Shown here: positions 1-7,382 of the stretch, piece after piece
How the letters are laid out: every line of letters begins with the position of its first letter
How positions within the stretch are numbered: the stretch's first letter is position 1
DNA from: CAYMJK01 sp043101635
GTDB taxonomy: Bacteria > Planctomycetota > Phycisphaerae > Phycisphaerales > UBA1924
Assembly: GCA_043101635.1 (NCBI GenBank)
Contig: JBICIE010000206.1
Span: 1-32,090 of the forward strand
Length of the DNA stretch: 32,090 nt
Direction: 5' to 3'
Translations under genes and position numbers: made by a program
The notes under the pieces: generated by a model
Told to the model about the DNA's origin: nothing
Databases searched by the model: none
What the model saw: only the letters and a program-made list of their open reading frames with translations

Positions 1-1
1 C

Positions 2-1012
2 CACGCCCGGGCTCATCCCGAGAAGTCCGTCATCGTCGCCTCGGCGGTGCACTTCATGGCCGAGGCGGTGGCCATCCTCGCCCACGAGCATCAGCAGGTC
101 TGGATCACCAACCCCAAGGCCGGCTGCACCATGGAGATGATGGCGACCGACGACATGGTCCTCCCGTGCGCCGATCAGCTTCTGGAGCGCTACGGCGACG
201 ACCTGCTCGTGGTCGCCTACATGAACACATCCGGTCGCATCAAGGCGCTCGCCGGGCGCACCGGCGGCAGCGCCTGCACCAGCTCCAACGCGCCGGCCGT
301 GATGCGATGGGCCCTCGATCAGGGTCGCAAGGTGATGTTCGTGCCCGATGAGCATCTCGGGCGCAACACCGCGGTCCGGATCGGGCTGACGCCGGACCAG
401 ATGGCCGTGCTGCCCGATCCGCGCGAAGGGCCGATCGAGATCACGGACGCCAGCGTCGATGGCGGGCTGGCAGCGCTCGACCGGGCCGATGTGCTGCTGT
501 GGCGTTCCTTCTGCGGCGTGCACACGATCTTCACCGCCGAGATGGTCCGCTGGTGGCGCGGGCAGGGCTGGGAGGTGCTGATCCACCCCGAGTCGCCGCT
601 GGAGGCCGTGCAGGAAGCCGATGGCGCCGGCAGCACCAACTTCCTCTGGGAGCGGATCATGAACGCCCCGGCCGGCGCGCGCATCGCCGTCGGCACCGAG
701 GGCCACTTCGTGCGCAACGCCGCGGAGCAGGCCCAGCTCCGCGGCGTCGAGGTGCGCCACCTGGCCGAGGTCCCCGGGTTCCGCCAGGCCGGCTGCGGCT
801 GCGCCACCATGAGCCGCAACGACCCCCCGCACCTCGCTGGCACGCTCGACCTGCTCCGCCGCGGCGAGGCGCCGGACATCAACCGGGTGCTGCCCGGCGA
901 CACCGTCAACAGCGCCACCATGGAGCGCGACCGCCTCGACCCCGCCGAGCGGGCCGAGATCGCCGCCGAGGCCCGCCGGGCCCTGGACCGGATGATCGAG
1001 ATCGTCGGCTGA
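2..1012 (+). CDS. nadA: Quinolinate synthase NadA, 5'-truncated by window edge
   Basis: NadA condenses iminoaspartate with dihydroxyacetone phosphate to make quinolinate, the second step of de novo NAD synthesis, in the cytosol. The frame is open from base 2, so the start lies outside the window; 336 residues are visible. Family landmarks in order are a HFMAEA segment, VVAYMNTSGRIKALAG, GSACTSSNA, FVPDEHLGRN, SFCGVH, HPESPLEAVQEADGAGSTN, GTEGHFV and CGCATM. The three cysteines expected to hold the [4Fe-4S] cluster are present (in GSACTSS, SFCGVH and CGCATM). The usual HPEC is HPES here. No nadB or nadC is seen nearby; the next gene is sucD, 187 bases on. The identification is firm from the motif order; the only uncertainty is the missing N-terminus. 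Confidence 0.95.
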   Translation, partial: HARAHPEKSVIVASAVHFMAEAVAILAHEHQQVWITNPKAGCTMEMMATDDMVLPCADQLLERYGDDLLVVAYMNTSGRIKALAGRTGGSACTSSNAPAVMRWALDQGRKVMFVPDEHLGRNTAVRIGLTPDQMAVLPDPREGPIEITDASVDGGLAALDRADVLLWRSFCGVHTIFTAEMVRWWRGQGWEVLIHPESPLEAVQEADGAGSTNFLWERIMNAPAGARIAVGTEGHFVRNAAEQAQLRGVEVRHLAEVPGFRQAGCGCATMSRNDPPHLAGTLDLLRRGEAPDINRVLPGDTVNSATMERDRLDPAERAEIAAEARRALDRMIEIVG

Positions 1013-1199
1013 TCGGGCGTCTGTGGGCGCCGCGCCGTCTGCCACGCGCTCGTCCAGTCAGTCGGTGATGGGCAAAAGCCGGCCGCCCGGCCCCACCCGG
1101 GGCCGGAACGGGGGAACGGGATCAGCGGCCGGCGCGGGGAGAACCGCGCGGCCTGAAGGGCTATTCCCCGGCCTACCGTCCGCTCCCGGAGGGCCCATC

Positions 1200-2204
1200 A
1201 TGAGCGTCCTGATCAACGCCAAGACGAAAGTGATCTGCCAGGGCGCCACCGGCGCCTTCGGCGCCATCCACACCCGCGGCTGCTATCTCTACGGGACCGA
1301 TGTCGTCGGCGGCGTCACCCCCGGCAAGGGCGACACGCGCTTCGAGATCGATCAGGACGCCTCCATCCCCATCTTCGACACCGTCGATCAGGCCGTGGCC
1401 GAGACCGGCGCCGAGGCCACGATGATCTTCGTGCCCCCGGCCTTCGCCGCAGACGCCATCCTCGAAGCCGCCGACGCCGGCGTGCGCGTCATCTGCTGCA
1501 TCACCGAGGGCGTGCCGGTGCAGGACATGGTCCGCACCCGCGCTGTGCTCGACGAGATGAACCTCGGCGCCCGCGGCGCCGACAGGCGCCCGGCCCAGAG
1601 CCTCATCACGTTGATCGGCCCCAACTGCCCCGGCGTCATCACGCCCGGGCCCAAGTCCGGCACGGGCAAGGTGTCGACGAACCGCTACACCACCGCAGGC
1701 TGCAAAGTGGGGATCATGCCGGGGTATATTCACATGCACCGGTCGGAGGAGGGGTGCACGACGGGGAAGGCGGTGGGGATTGTGAGCCGCAGCGGGACGC
1801 TGACGTATGAGGCGGTGTGGCAGTGCTCGATGCTGGGGGTGGCGCAGAGCACGTGCATCGGGATCGGGGGCGATCCGGTGCGGGGGCTGAATCACCTGGA
1901 CTGCCTGCGGCTGTTCGAGGAGGATCCGGAGACCGACGGGGTGCTGCTGATCGGGGAGATCGGCGGGACCGACGAGGAGGACGCCGCGGCCTACATCCGC
2001 GAGCACTTCAACAAGCCGGTGGCGGCGTTCATCGCCGGTCGCACAGCGCCGCCGGGCAAGCGGATGGGCCACGCCGGCGCCATCATCAGCGGCGGCCAGG
2101 GGACGGCCGACGCGAAGATCACGGCCCTGAAGGAGGCCGGCGCCGAGATCGCCCTGAGCCCGGCGGATATGGGCAGGGCGATGGCGAAGGCGCTGGGGGT
2201 CTGA
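1200..2204 (+). CDS. sucD: Succinyl-CoA ligase (ADP-forming) alpha subunit-like protein
   Basis: SucD with SucC interconverts succinyl-CoA and succinate with substrate-level phosphorylation in the TCA cycle. The N-terminus KTKVICQGATGAFG and VGGVTPGKG is the CoA-binding Rossmann fold; GPNCPGVITPG, GIVSRSGTLTYEAV, GIGGDPV and the phosphohistidine loop GHAGAII (His291) follow. ATG 1200 is chosen because family homology starts there and CGGAGG lies 7 bases before it; a longer frame back to 1023 has no family similarity. TACCGT near 1173 is a plausible -10 box. At 334 residues it is some 40 longer than the usual ~290; the extra residues sit at about 122-135, 151-167 and 179-189, around the ITPG and GIMPG-IH loops. 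No sucC is adjacent, so the partner must be elsewhere. Codon style changes near 1705 from C-ending to G-ending codons. Confidence 0.9.
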   Translation: MSVLINAKTKVICQGATGAFGAIHTRGCYLYGTDVVGGVTPGKGDTRFEIDQDASIPIFDTVDQAVAETGAEATMIFVPPAFAADAILEAADAGVRVICCITEGVPVQDMVRTRAVLDEMNLGARGADRRPAQSLITLIGPNCPGVITPGPKSGTGKVSTNRYTTAGCKVGIMPGYIHMHRSEEGCTTGKAVGIVSRSGTLTYEAVWQCSMLGVAQSTCIGIGGDPVRGLNHLDCLRLFEEDPETDGVLLIGEIGGTDEEDAAAYIREHFNKPVAAFIAGRTAPPGKRMGHAGAIISGGQGTADAKITALKEAGAEIALSPADMGRAMAKALGV

Positions 2205-2221
2205 CCGCCGCCGCGCCGAAC

Positions 2222-2893
2222 CTACGGGCAACCGCTCGCAAACTCGTTCTGAAAGCACAGGAAATCGAACAGATCGAGCAACTGCGACCCGTCGCAGTCG
2301 GCGTACCAGTCGCCCTGCGCGAAGGCGTTCTGGAAGCACAGGAAGTCGAACAGGTCGAGTTCGCCGCTGGTGTCGCAATCGGCGGCGCATCTGGCGATCC
2401 GGATGATCGCCTTGGCCTCTGTCAGGGTATCGAGCCGCGATTCGCTGATGGGGCTGTACTCGACCGGGTACACCTCGAAGACGGACGTCACCGTCACGAT
2501 GCCGACCTGACGCGGCGCAAAGTCAGTCGTGGTGAAGCGAACCCGCCACACCAGTTCCTCATCCGGGCACCCCAGAATGCCGCACGGGAAGTTGAGCCGG
2601 CCGAGCACGATCCCCTCGACAGTGTCTCCGGCGGCGCTGACCGTTCCGGGAACTGCCCCCGGCCCCCGCAGCACGAGTTCGGGCTCCCGCAGGAGCGGCT
2701 CGTCGGCAACGACATCAAGCCGCGCTCCGGCGAAGCGGATGTCGCCCGGACCGATACGCACCCGCAGGTCGATCTCGACCTCGGGGCTGGCCGGTGTCAC
2801 GATCCCGCGGACCCGGAAGATCCACGCCTCGCCGTCTGCCGCGGCAGAGGTGGCGACGCACAGGATGCAGATGAGCACTGACGGCGCGCGCAT
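2222..2893 (-). CDS. Secreted GC-type dockerin protein
   Basis: A 223-residue exported protein. It begins with a short signal peptide (MRAPSVLICILCVATSAAA, cleavage likely after SAAA) and has a beta-rich middle of about 140 residues that I do not recognise. It ends in two dockerin-like repeats, DCDTSGELDLFDFLCFQNAF and DCDGSQLLDLFDFLCFQNEF, closing with ASGCP. Each repeat has the acidic Ca-binding loop D.D.S..LDLFDF. The start is set at 2893 because AAAGGAG lies 6 bases before the ATG and the signal peptide begins there; the frame extends upstream to 3031 without meaning. A good promoter (TTGTGC-17-TACACT) lies upstream at 2957-2985. The gene converges on sucD, with 17 bases between them. Function of the middle domain is unknown; the dockerin may anchor the protein to a cell-surface partner, which is inference. 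Confidence 0.88.
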   Translation of the reverse strand: MRAPSVLICILCVATSAAADGEAWIFRVRGIVTPASPEVEIDLRVRIGPGDIRFAGARLDVVADEPLLREPELVLRGPGAVPGTVSAAGDTVEGIVLGRLNFPCGILGCPDEELVWRVRFTTTDFAPRQVGIVTVTSVFEVYPVEYSPISESRLDTLTEAKAIIRIARCAADCDTSGELDLFDFLCFQNAFAQGDWYADCDGSQLLDLFDFLCFQNEFASGCP

Positions 2894-2956
2894 GGACGGC
2901 TCCTTTCTCCTCCGGTCAGCCGGATGAAGCCGGTGAGCCCCCGCCCAGGTCGCTTC

Positions 2957-2985
2957 AGTGTACCGCGCGGGTGGCGCGGGCACAA
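2957..2985 (-). promoter_or_regulatory. Sigma-70-like promoter of the dockerin gene at 2893
   Basis: On the minus strand TTGTGC (2985-2980), exactly 17 bases, then TACACT (2962-2957). A transcript would start near 2950, giving a leader of about 57 bases with an AAAGGAG ribosome site. Judged by eye only. Confidence 0.55.
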
Positions 2986-3126
2986 GGATTATCGTCGGGC
3001 CGGCGCTGCGACCTCTCTGCGGGCTTTGCACGCGGCAGCATCAGCCTTTGTACGTCAGGATCGGTCGCAGCCGGGATCCGGCGGCGGACTACGGCGCCCT
3101 CATCCGGAGGTCGGCCGGGGGGTGGC

Positions 3127-3132
3127 TACGCT
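3127..3132 (+). promoter_or_regulatory. TACGCT -10 box, leaderless type
   Basis: TACGCT is followed by five bases and then the ATG at 3138, so transcription would start at or next to the start codon. No ribosome binding site precedes the ATG. The same spacing occurs before rtcB, hisS, the 10917 gene and the phosphofructokinase gene. Confidence 0.5.
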
Positions 3133-3137
3133 TACCC

Positions 3138-3509
3138 ATGCGTGGGGATGTCTACGACGGCCTGCCGCGGGCGTCCGGCGGCCTTGCCTGGCCTTCGAAG
3201 CTCGGGATTGCCGCGGCGGTCAACATCGCGTGCTTTGTGGGTCTGTGGGCACTGGCGCGCTCCCTCGGATATGACCCGATCGGCGCGTGGCGGCGCAGCG
3301 GCGCGCTGCCGCAGTCGCCGATCGAGCGGCTGGCGCTGGTTGCGCTGGGCGTGCTCTGGCTCGCCATCAATGTGCGCTATCTGCTCGACAGCCGCGGCGG
3401 CTCGCGCATGCTTGGCGCAGCGGCGATTGCCATCGTGATCATGATCGCGATCATCTTCGGCGCCGGGTACATCCTGCTCCAGTGGCTGGGCGGCTCGCTG
3501 CCATGGTGA
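3138..3509 (+). CDS. Small integral membrane protein, function unknown
   Basis: A 123-residue protein with three predicted membrane spans: about residues 20-42 (IAAAVNIACFVGLWALA), 62-82 (ALVALGVLWLAINVRYLL) and 93-118 (an Ile/Ala-rich stretch ending AGYILLQWLG). The loop between the first two is basic and polar. No catalytic motif is visible and I do not recognise the family. ATG 3138 is preferred over the more upstream frame opening at 2958 because the upstream part is Arg-rich and a TACGCT box lies five bases before the ATG. It sits 43 bases before rtcB in the same direction, but rtcB has its own promoter-like box, so an operon is not certain. Confidence 0.65.
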   Translation: MRGDVYDGLPRASGGLAWPSKLGIAAAVNIACFVGLWALARSLGYDPIGAWRRSGALPQSPIERLALVALGVLWLAINVRYLLDSRGGSRMLGAAAIAIVIMIAIIFGAGYILLQWLGGSLPW

Positions 3510-3541
3510 TGGGCTCCGCAGCGCGGCGGCGGGCGCGGCCG

Positions 3542-3547
3542 TATCGT
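3542..3547 (+). promoter_or_regulatory. TATCGT -10 box of rtcB, leaderless type
   Basis: TATCGT ends five bases before the rtcB ATG at 3553. There is no Shine-Dalgarno sequence in between, so a leaderless transcript is implied. Confidence 0.5.
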
Positions 3548-3552
3548 TTGCC

Positions 3553-4740
3553 ATGACCGGCGCGCCGTGGAAGCAGTGGGGGACCGACCTGGACGAGGCG
3601 TCCATCGAGCAGATGGCCAACGCCTGCCGGCTGCCGATCTCCGTCGCCGGGGCGCTCATGCCGGATGCGCACGTGGGCTATGGGCTGCCGATCGGCGGCG
3701 TGCTGGCGACGGACAGCGCGGTGGTTCCGTACGCCGTGGGCGTGGACATCGCCTGCCGCGTGAAGATGACGGCGCTGGATCTGAAGCCGGCGCTGCTCGA
3801 CAGCGACCACACGCGCGACCGCCTCGCCCGGGCCATCGAAGCTGAGACGCGCTTCGGGATCGGGGCCTGCTTCGAGAGGCCGCGCGAGCACGCGGTCATG
3901 GATGAGGACTGGTCGGTCAGTCCCGTGACGGCGCGCTTCAAGGACAAGGCGTGGTCGCAGCTCGGCTCCAGCGGCTCGGGCAATCACTTCGTCGAGTTCG
4001 GCGTGCTGACGGTGGGGGCCGATTCCGGTCTGGGGCTGGAGGCGGGGGAGTATCTTGCGCTGCTGTCGCACTCGGGCTCGCGCGGCACGGGGGCTTCGGT
4101 GTGCGATCACTATTCTCGCCTGGCGCAGGAGCTTCATCCGGAACTGCCCAAGCAGTTGCGGCATCTGGCCTGGCTGGATCTGGATTCGCAGGCGGGCGCC
4201 GAGTACTGGGCCGCGATGAACCTGATGGGCCAGTACGCCGCGGCCAATCACGCCTGCATCCACCGGCACATCGCAAAGAACCTCGGCGCCCGCGTGCTGC
4301 TGGACATCGAGAACCACCACAACTTCGCCTGGCGGGAGCGGCACATTGTTGATGGCGCCGAGCGCGAGCTGATCGTGCACCGCAAGGGGGCGACGCCGGC
4401 GCACGCGGGGGCGCTGGGGATCATTCCGGGCTCGATGACGGCGCCGTGCTTTGTCGTCCGTGGCAAGGGCGCCGAGGCGGCGCTGCAGTCGGCAGCGCAC
4501 GGGGCCGGGCGCGTGATGAGCCGGCGCCAGGCGAAGCAGAGCTACCGCTGGGCCCACCTGAAGGACACCTTGCGCCGGGCGCAGGTGACGCTGCTGAGCG
4601 CCGGCATCGATGAGAACCCGCACGTGTACAAGGACATCGAGAAGGTCATGGCCGAGCAGGCGGATCTGGTGGAGCCGGTGGCCCGCTTCCAGCCGCGGCT
4701 GGTGAAGATGGCGCCGGAAGGGGAAAAGGCGGAGGATTGA
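3553..4740 (+). CDS. rtcB: RtcB-family RNA ligase
   Basis: RtcB joins RNA 2',3'-cyclic phosphate or 3'-phosphate ends to 5'-OH ends using GTP and Mn2+, in tRNA splicing or RNA repair. The 395-residue length fits the family. Landmarks: PDAHVGYGLPIGGVLAT (38-53), the metal site VGVDIACRV with Asp65 and Cys68, GSSGSGNHFVEFG (His145), LSHSGSRG (His173), the NHHNFAW segment near 255, GIIPGSM, and SAAHGAGRVMSR with His316. The HGAGR histidine corresponds, from family knowledge, to the guanylate-accepting residue. The start is the ATG five bases after a TATCGT box; homology begins within the first ten residues. No archease, rtcA or rtcR gene is seen in the window, so RNA damage control by RtcR is not supported here. 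Confidence 0.93.
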   Translation: MTGAPWKQWGTDLDEASIEQMANACRLPISVAGALMPDAHVGYGLPIGGVLATDSAVVPYAVGVDIACRVKMTALDLKPALLDSDHTRDRLARAIEAETRFGIGACFERPREHAVMDEDWSVSPVTARFKDKAWSQLGSSGSGNHFVEFGVLTVGADSGLGLEAGEYLALLSHSGSRGTGASVCDHYSRLAQELHPELPKQLRHLAWLDLDSQAGAEYWAAMNLMGQYAAANHACIHRHIAKNLGARVLLDIENHHNFAWRERHIVDGAERELIVHRKGATPAHAGALGIIPGSMTAPCFVVRGKGAEAALQSAAHGAGRVMSRRQAKQSYRWAHLKDTLRRAQVTLLSAGIDENPHVYKDIEKVMAEQADLVEPVARFQPRLVKMAPEGEKAED

Positions 4741-4771
4741 TTACCGGCTGCGATTGCGTTGCGGGTCCTTG

Positions 4772-4795
4772 GGTACCCCCACACTCCGTGGGGGG
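4772..4795. repeat. 24-bp imperfect hairpin element, copy 1
   Basis: This GC hairpin (CCCCC.CAC TCC GTG.GGGGG) lies between two convergent genes, rtcB and the DUF6429 gene. A second copy in opposite orientation at 16236-16259 matches 22 of 24 positions, also between convergent genes. The loop CACTCCGTG is unchanged. It may act as a bidirectional terminator or be a REP-like element; no T-run follows. Confidence 0.6.
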
Positions 4796-4845
4796 GTTTG
4801 CGCCGGCAAGTTCAGCCGAACCGCGGCCGATGCGCTTTCCCCACG

Positions 4846-5109
4846 CTACTGCGCCATGTCCACGGCGATGCCCAGACGAGCGAGCGCCTCCTTCGCGGCC
4901 GCCTCGCCCTCGTCGGTGAAGTACACCGATTTGGCGCGCGAGCCCGAATCCGAGATGAGGTCCTGCTCGCGCAGCCGGTCCAGCGCATCGAACGGATATC
5001 CCTTCCACGACCGGCGCGCCTGGAACGGCGCCTTGCCCTCGATCCAGCTCGACACATACAGCAGCGCAAGCGTCAGGTCGTCAATCTGCTGGTCACCCGG
5101 CTCGTGCAT
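4846..5109 (-). CDS. DUF6429 family protein
   Basis: An 87-residue protein with the DUF6429 pattern: DDLTLALLYVSSW near residue 12, then SWKGYPFDALDRLREQDLI and SRAKSVYFTDEG, ending in a helical EAAAKEALARL tail. The family has no assigned role that I know; the domain has the look of a small winged-helix fold (DALDRL..QDLI..... VYFTDEG), which is inference. ATG 5109 is chosen because the family normally starts just before the DDLTLALLY helix and a GGAG lies 8 bases upstream; the frame runs back to 5184 without recognisable sequence. It follows hisS by 78 bases on the same strand and could be co-transcribed. Confidence 0.75.
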   Translation of the reverse strand: MHEPGDQQIDDLTLALLYVSSWIEGKAPFQARRSWKGYPFDALDRLREQDLISDSGSRAKSVYFTDEGEAAAKEALARLGIAVDMAQ

Positions 5110-5187
5110 TGTGTTGCTCCACACCCGCAGTCGCCCATCAAAGCGCCGATCGCGCAACACCGCGATCAGCGGCGCAGATGGCACGGT

Positions 5188-6519
5188 TCACCTCACAATC
5201 GCCGCAACCTCCCCCAGCGCCACCTCCCGCTGCGACTGATCATCGAGGTTCTTGACCGTCGCCCGCTGGGCGTCCTCGACGATCACCGCGAAGCGGGCCT
5301 GCTGCTGGGAGGCTTCCTTGAGCAGCTTGCCGATGTTCCGCGTGGTCTTGCAGGAGCGCCGGGCATGCACGCCGGCGCGCCGCAGGTCGGCCACCAGGCG
5401 CATCACCAGCATGTCCAGGGACTCGTCGCCGGTCACGACAAACGCCTGCGGTCGGACGGACGCGGGCGGGCGCGCAATCCGGTCCAGCAGCGCGGCGCCC
5501 TGCGGCAGCAGCCCCTTGTCCTCCAGCACCAGCGAGATCACGGCGTCGCCCATGGCAAAGCCGACCGCCGGCGTCGAAGGTCCGCCCAGCAATTCCACCA
5601 GCCCGTCGTAGCGCCCGCCGCCGGCCACCGCGCGCTCCCCCTCGACCACCACCTCAAATACCATCCCGGTGTAATACGCTAGCCCGCGCACGATGCCGAA
5701 GTCGAACCGGCACCAGCGCGCCGCCCCGATGCGCGCCAGCTCCCGGACCATGTGCGCCAGCGGCAGATCCAGAAACGCCGATGGCGCCGGCTCGGCGCCC
5801 TGCTCCAGCGCTGCCAGCGCGCTGTTGGCCTCATCCTCGCGCATCTTGAGCATGTCGGCGAGGCGCCCGGCCTCCAGCCCGACCTCGCGGCAGCGCCCCT
5901 CGAACTCGGCGCCGGGCATGCGGTCGCGCCGGTCCAGCAGCGCCAGGGCCCGCTCGACATCGGCGTCTTCGACGCCAAGCTCGCGCATCGCGCCCGTCAC
6001 CAGCGACCGGTCGCTGATCCTGATGGTCACATCCTGCGATGTCAGCCCCAGCGCGCTGAGCAGGTCCACGCAGCAGGCGATGATCTCCGCGTCGTAGACG
6101 GGCAGTTCGTCGCCGGCGCCGCCGAGGATGTCGATGTTCCACTGCAGGAACTCGCGCAGCCGTCCCCGCTGCGGCCGCTCGGCCCGGAAGTAGCTTCCGG
6201 CGGTGAACCACTTCGTCGGCTTGGGCAGGGCGTTGGCCCTCGCCGCGTACATCCGCGCCAGGGTGGGCGTGAACTCCGGGCGCAGGGCGTAGTCGGTGTC
6301 GCCGCCGGCGCGCCGGAAGCTGAACAGCTCGCTGACGATCCCCTCCCCGCTCTTGACCGTGTACAGGTCCAGGTGCTCGAAGGTCGGCCCGGCGATCTCC
6401 TCGAAGCCGTGGATCAGCGACACATCGCGCCACGCCTCGGTCAGATAGCGCCGGCGCGCGGCGTCCTCGGGGTAGAGATCCCGCGTGCCGGTGGGGGCCT
6501 GGAAGGAGCGCTTCGCCAT
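5188..6519 (-). CDS. hisS: Histidyl-tRNA synthetase
   Basis: HisS charges tRNA-His with histidine in the cytosol (class II synthetase). The 443-residue protein starts MAKRSFQAPTGTRDLYPED as the family does. Motif 1 is near IAGPTFEHLDLY; motif 2 is the FRAERPQRGRLREFLQ segment; the histidine-specific loop is GIVRGLAYYTGMVFE; motif 3 is AGGGRYDGLVELLGG ... GFAMGDAV. The C-terminal anticodon-binding domain begins around PQAFVVTGDE and includes ADLRRAGVHA and the LLKEASQQQARFAVIV stretch. ATG 6519 lies five bases after a TACCCT box; an upstream TTG at 6534 in the same frame overlaps that box and is unlikely. The gene stands alone apart from the small DUF6429 gene downstream. Confidence 0.96.
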   Translation of the reverse strand: MAKRSFQAPTGTRDLYPEDAARRRYLTEAWRDVSLIHGFEEIAGPTFEHLDLYTVKSGEGIVSELFSFRRAGGDTDYALRPEFTPTLARMYAARANALPKPTKWFTAGSYFRAERPQRGRLREFLQWNIDILGGAGDELPVYDAEIIACCVDLLSALGLTSQDVTIRISDRSLVTGAMRELGVEDADVERALALLDRRDRMPGAEFEGRCREVGLEAGRLADMLKMREDEANSALAALEQGAEPAPSAFLDLPLAHMVRELARIGAARWCRFDFGIVRGLAYYTGMVFEVVVEGERAVAGGGRYDGLVELLGGPSTPAVGFAMGDAVISLVLEDKGLLPQGAALLDRIARPPASVRPQAFVVTGDESLDMLVMRLVADLRRAGVHARRSCKTTRNIGKLLKEASQQQARFAVIVEDAQRATVKNLDDQSQREVALGEVAAIVR

Positions 6520-6524
6520 GGGGG

Positions 6525-6530
6525 AGGGTA
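6525..6530 (-). promoter_or_regulatory. TACCCT -10 box of hisS, leaderless type
   Basis: On the minus strand TACCCT is followed by five C and then the hisS ATG at 6519. There is no ribosome binding site, so initiation on a leaderless message is implied. Confidence 0.55.
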
Positions 6531-6640
6531 GCAAAGCCGGGCCCGGGCCGAGCGCCCGCGACCAACTCGGCGCCGGCGGCGGTGTGCGGTCACTTCCGCC
6601 CGATCAGCGAAGTGGCGCCTCCCCCCCGTCCTTCTTCATG

Positions 6641-6668
6641 TTCGCTTTTCGCTTTTCGCTCTTCGCTT
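6641..6668. repeat. Four tandem TTCGCTY heptamers downstream of a dockerin gene
   Basis: Four seven-base units, three TTCGCTT and one TTCGCTC, start three bases after the stop codon of the minus-strand dockerin gene (6672). In that gene's mRNA they read as GCGAAAA/GCGAAGA. A shorter copy of the same array follows the dockerin gene at 9772. Confidence 0.75.
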
Positions 6669-6671
6669 TTT

Positions 6672-7382
6672 CTACGGACACCCCGCCGCGAACTCGTTCT
6701 GGAAGCACAGGAAGTCGAACAGGTCCAGCGCCCCCGACTCGTCGCAGTCGGCATATGGGTCGCCCATCGCGAACATGTTCTGGAAGCAGAGGAAGTCGAA
6801 CAGGTCCAACTCGCCCGAGCCATCGCAGTCGGCGTAGCAGCCGATGACATGGATCACGCCCGAGCCCTCGGCGAGGCCGGAGAGCTGAGAGACGGCGTCG
6901 GGAAACGAGTAGTCGATGTAGACGTCGTAGCGGCTCGTGGCCGTGGCCAGGTTGACATCAAACGAACGCGGCGCCGGCGGCGCGGTGTACGTTGCCCGCC
7001 AGAAGGCGATCGGGTTGGATGGATCGGTGGTTGGTGAAGGCGGGAAGTGCAGTTGGCGCGCCACGATGTCGGTAATGCCCGTGGGCGCCGGCGCTCCGGC
7101 GCTGGTGAACGGACCGTCCATCGGCTTGACAAGCTCCCAGGCACTCCAGCCGTCGAGACCGCCTGGAAGCTCGACATCAAGCTCAATCGTGGCCATGGCG
7201 TACAGATGCAATGGGAAGCCGGCCCAGAGCGTGACGATTGAGCGCTCCCCAGCCCGCAGGACGGGCGGGTCGGCGACGATCGAGATTTCGGACTGGGCGG
7301 ACACCGACGGGGCAGTCGCTGCAGCGATCGGCACTACGACCAGAATGCCCAAGCAGCTTGGCGTTTGCACTTGATCCCTCAC
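6672..7382 (-). CDS. Secreted GC-type dockerin protein (second gene of a two-gene unit)
   Basis: A 236-residue exported protein: signal peptide in the first ~30 residues (hydrophobic LGILVVVPIAAATAP, likely cut at VSA-Q), a beta-sandwich-like middle of about 150 residues (ISIVADPPVLRAGERSIVTLW onwards, of cohesin or adhesion-domain style), then two dockerin repeats DCDGSGELDLFDFLCFQNMF and DCDESGALDLFDFLCFQNEF ending AAGCP. It starts at GTG 7382, which overlaps the TGA of the metallopeptidase gene (7379-7381) as GTGA, so the two are almost certainly one operon with coupled translation. The binding target is unknown. TTCGCTY heptamer repeats follow the stop. Confidence 0.85.
   Translation of the reverse strand: MRDQVQTPSCLGILVVVPIAAATAPSVSAQSEISIVADPPVLRAGERSIVTLWAGFPLHLYAMATIELDVELPGGLDGWSAWELVKPMDGPFTSAGAPAPTGITDIVARQLHFPPSPTTDPSNPIAFWRATYTAPPAPRSFDVNLATATSRYDVYIDYSFPDAVSQLSGLAEGSGVIHVIGCYADCDGSGELDLFDFLCFQNMFAMGDPYADCDESGALDLFDFLCFQNEFAAGCP

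Noticed and set aside
1173..2390. 405-aa minus-strand ORF across sucD
   Set aside because: It is Arg/His/Gly-rich and antisense to a clear sucD; a GC-codon shadow.
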